The notes under the pieces were generated by a model that did no database searches, had not been told where the DNA came from, and worked only from the letters and a program-made list of their open reading frames with translations. 64,000 bases of DNA, from NCBI GenBank assembly GCA_964036045.1, contig OZ038387.1, forward strand, positions 16,081,420 through 16,145,419, in the 5' to 3' direction. Shown here piece after piece: positions 61,002 through 64,000 of this stretch (position 1 is its first letter; each line of letters begins with the position of its first letter). Origin of the DNA: Eutreptiella sp. 'Long Island Sound 2002' (lineage: Eukaryota; Euglenozoa; Euglenophyceae; Eutreptiales; Eutreptiaceae). The translations under genes and the position numbers were made by a program.

Positions 61002-63099
61002 CAAGTAGCCATGGCTGCGGAAGATGAGGGGAATGCTAGGAGAAGATGCCAAGGCTGTATGGTCGCGGGGAAATTGTCGCGAAGGGTTCGGACTTAGGAA
61101 GAGTTACCCCAAGGGTGCATGCAAAACCCCCAACCCGACTTGACTAAGGGCCAAGCGGCATGTTTGCCAACGCACACACACCGAGCTTGTTAAAGACGCA
61201 ACGCATGCATCTCGACTATGAATGATTCCATTCCCGATTAAGAACACTTGGAGGCGGGGGAGTGCGGGCTATTTGCGACCAATTGAGTGACGCATTTGGC
61301 AGTAGGTAGCTCATTTCGACGGAGAGCAAAGGCGTGACACGCGCATATAGCACACCAACTGTCTTCACCTCTAACCTACTCCCCCCACGCAAAAGAAACC
61401 ACGCAAAAATGCATATGTTCATATCGGGTCACACGCGCTAGTCGAGACGTGTATGTTCACACAAGATTGTCCAATTGTCCGAGCATGGTACGATCCCGTC
61501 TAAACACGGTCCGATCGCCTCGTCTCAGCAGGGAACCCGACTTGGACAAAGTGAAGGGGAAGGAGAGGCACAAAGCAACACGTGTTCCCATCCTATCGCA
61601 ACGTGATCTTTGCTTCTCTTGACACCGTTTGTACTTATATCCCTAGGTGGCGGTGTACATCAGATGCACCCATTTGCACGTTTGGGATGACGTGAAACCT
61701 TCCATCCCTTACTTATTTGTCCCGCCCCCCTACCTGGTTTTGGCACCATCAACAGATTCTACAGTTGAACAAATAACCGCCATCATCACAACACCGTGCT
61801 ATTTGCTGATCTGTTTTTGGGTGGCTAGGTCGGAGAAGCACAGCAGATCCTTCAGCATATTTCAGGATTTTGTTCGAGAATATTCTCCACTTGCAATAAT
61901 GAACTCGTGCCTTTACACGGCACCGCCTCTCTAAATCACCACCCTAAGGCATAATATCGGAAATTGGCTAGGTATTCTATATGGACAAAGCTTCTTACAT
62001 GTGTCCATCACACAAAAGAACGAAAAAACAAACGCATGCGCAGTAGCACACCTAACTACACAGGAACAATCACAGCTCACTAGCAGCTTATGACCGCACG
62101 GGGAAGATGCCTGAAGCCCTGCCCCCCTCAATTTGGCCTGCACCACTCCTTGGTGGAAGGCACTATTTGGCAGCAACTCCCACATTGGCTTGTGTGCGGG
62201 ACTCATTGCATATTGCTCCGAATTTTTAGCAACTTTTAAAAAATCGACACAGGCGAACCAGTACGTACACTAGTACTACCAACAAAGTCATTTTATAGTG
62301 TAGAAGTTTAGCCCAAAATAAAATTCGTGCTCAGTCATGCCCAAGACTCGAACACACGAGCCCCCGTTATTGAGTGTCATGCACTCCCGTTGGGGCACCG
62401 CACCCTGATGCATCATTCGCAGTTCTCATAGTATTATTCCCCAGACTGTTAGCACCAAAATTTTAATAAACCGTGACAGGGCACGGGAAATACGGGGTTT
62501 TTGCTTCTGGAAGCCAGTACTGGGGCTAGAACACACTACAGAATGATCCGCCTTCAGATGTGCAAACTATTCAGAAAAATCCGTCGCTGCCCCTCCCCCC
62601 CCCCCCCCTTCACACAATGACAACACTTTTCCCGAGTTTGATAGGGGGTTGCAGCCGTTGTGTCCATAATTTGACTAAAGGGAACACATGCCACATGCAT
62701 GCTACATAAGAGCAAATTCATTCAGCCAAAAACAAATGCCCTCCTTTGTCCAATCATCCCCATTTGTCTGCTTTCTGATTTCCCAACGGGCCTCTTTCAT
62801 TCATCTTAAGAGCCTTCAGCTGCTGAACAGGGTCAAAAACAACAAATGTCAACAAAATCACGCCCACAACCCTTGAATTTTGCAAGAAGAGATTTTTCCC
62901 ATGAACACAATTTCACCCTAAATGATGGTCCCTTGTCATTTCTTTGTGAGATCACATTTTTGGCTTTCTTTTCACCCATATATGGTTGAGGTGGGGGTTT
63001 TCAACACTTTTTGAGAGCTTGTGTGGGACAGGAATGGGTCCAAAATGGGTGGCCACAACCTGTAAAGCCCATGTTTGCCCTCAATGTGGCTCGCAGACC
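61002..63099. other. Inverted upstream flank of the J-domain exon
   Basis: Mirror of 20585-22682; includes the tRNA-like relic at about 62332-62400 and a C run at 62598-62610. No gene assigned. Confidence 0.4.
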
Positions 63100-64000
63100 T
63101 GGATTGGAAGTGCGGCTGGTGCTGGTCAGCCGGTGGTTGTGGAGGTGGTTGACGCGGCCTTGCTGGTCGGCCGTTGGGACTCCGGGTCGGCCGATGGGGC
63201 TGATGCAGGAGTCCTGGTCTGTGCACCTCTTCCACGGGCGCTGCGCGGTCAGGACGATGTTCTGGACGGCGCTGCGGGCTCCGTGACGAACTCGGCGCTG
63301 TCGCTGAGTGGCGCTGCGAGCTGCTGCGCTGCGCTGCGAGACGCTGCGCTGCGCTGCGAGCTGCGAGCTGCGCCGCGCTGCTGCGACGCGCTGCTCGGGG
63401 TTGGTGGCCCCGAGTGGCACGCGAGGGTTGGGTAACCCCGCGGCGGTGAAACGCTTTTGACGCGTTCCCGTGGGGGGCCGGCCACGGGACGCTGCGGTGG
63501 ACACACGCAAGTGAGCAGGCAGGCAAAGCACTACGCTCACAAGGGCATCAATGCGTTGTCATGTGACAAAGCGTTTCAGAATCCTTGCCACTCTGCAAAG
63601 AGGGAACAAAAGTATGTACAGCAACACATCAGGATATGTACACATGGGGTTAAGACTGGACTGGGGTAAGGGCATCACAGGACCATAGACACTCAGTCCC
63701 AACTCATGTCCCAATCCCAGGTCCGACCCTCTCAGTGGCTGATGGGGGCGGGGGCTCAAACACAACCCATGCCCTGCTCAGTCCGGACCCTGAAACCCTG
63801 CCAATAGGGGGGGTGTCCTGCCCAGCCACAGGCGAGTTCCTGGGAACCAAGGGGCCCCAAGGCCAACCGACAGTGGCTCCCTATGCTCCCTTAATGGCAG
63901 GTCCCAACTCCACTCTGAGCCAGAGATATGGCCCCGCCATAATCACCCAGGAGTTGGTAGCTGAAAATGGGCTGTTTCAGCCCAAACTGAAATTAACTCA
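63100..64000. other. Unique sequence right of C', no recognised gene
   Basis: GC-rich to about 63500, with a CTGCG/GCTGCGAGC simple repeat at 63290-63390 that keeps a Ala/Arg/Ser-rich minus frame (63526-62972) open. The last 450 bp show nothing. Confidence 0.5.

Overview
The window reads as nuclear DNA of a eukaryote, most likely a unicellular alga or other protist. I cannot name the species. Exons sit at long distances from one another with GT-AG introns that keep phase, gene density is low, microsatellites and G or C homopolymer runs are everywhere, and the mobile elements are eukaryotic types (hAT DNA transposons, a Penelope-like retroelement). There are no operons, no Shine-Dalgarno pattern, no rRNA and no CRISPR array.

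The layout is dominated by duplication. Segment A (1-14795) recurs in direct orientation as A' (44154-58956), nearly identical, with scattered substitutions and homopolymer length changes. Segment C (20585-25341) recurs inverted as C' (58966-63099), and C' is joined straight onto the end of A' through a filler of about 9 bp. The order is A - B - C - D - A' - C'(inverted) - E. This is either a complex segmental duplication or two haplotypes joined in an assembly.

Segment A/A' carries, all on the minus strand: a 2H phosphoesterase-like gene in three visible exons (4077 down to 609); a secreted nucleoside hydrolase (10372-9185); two unassigned candidate exons; a transketolase C-terminal fragment whose last exon is flipped between short inverted repeats (11641-12086); and a decayed Penelope-like retroelement with an N-terminal GIY-YIG domain (15430-12824), cut in half in A'. 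Region B holds tandem repeats and a 619-bp hAT-type element (19102-19720) with an 8-bp target duplication.

Segment C contains exon 1 of a J-domain co-chaperone gene that continues into D (22683-27883). Exon 1 is split by a 621-bp hAT element that still encodes a BED zinc finger. C' shows the same exon without the insertion (empty site 60987-60994), but C' lacks the downstream exons, so neither copy is a complete gene.

Region D (25342-44153) is mostly non-coding. It holds a 15-bp minisatellite, a candidate RRM gene, and a very GC-rich island (about 38.8-42.3 kb) with a tightly packed minus-strand gene pair that I do not recognise: a two-exon gene of at least about 800 codons with a 126-bp intron in matching phase, followed about 60 bp later by a gene of roughly 185 codons. 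A 265-bp satellite array (42335-43475) borders it. This gene pair is the best candidate in the window for something undescribed. Region E (63100-64000) shows no recognisable gene.
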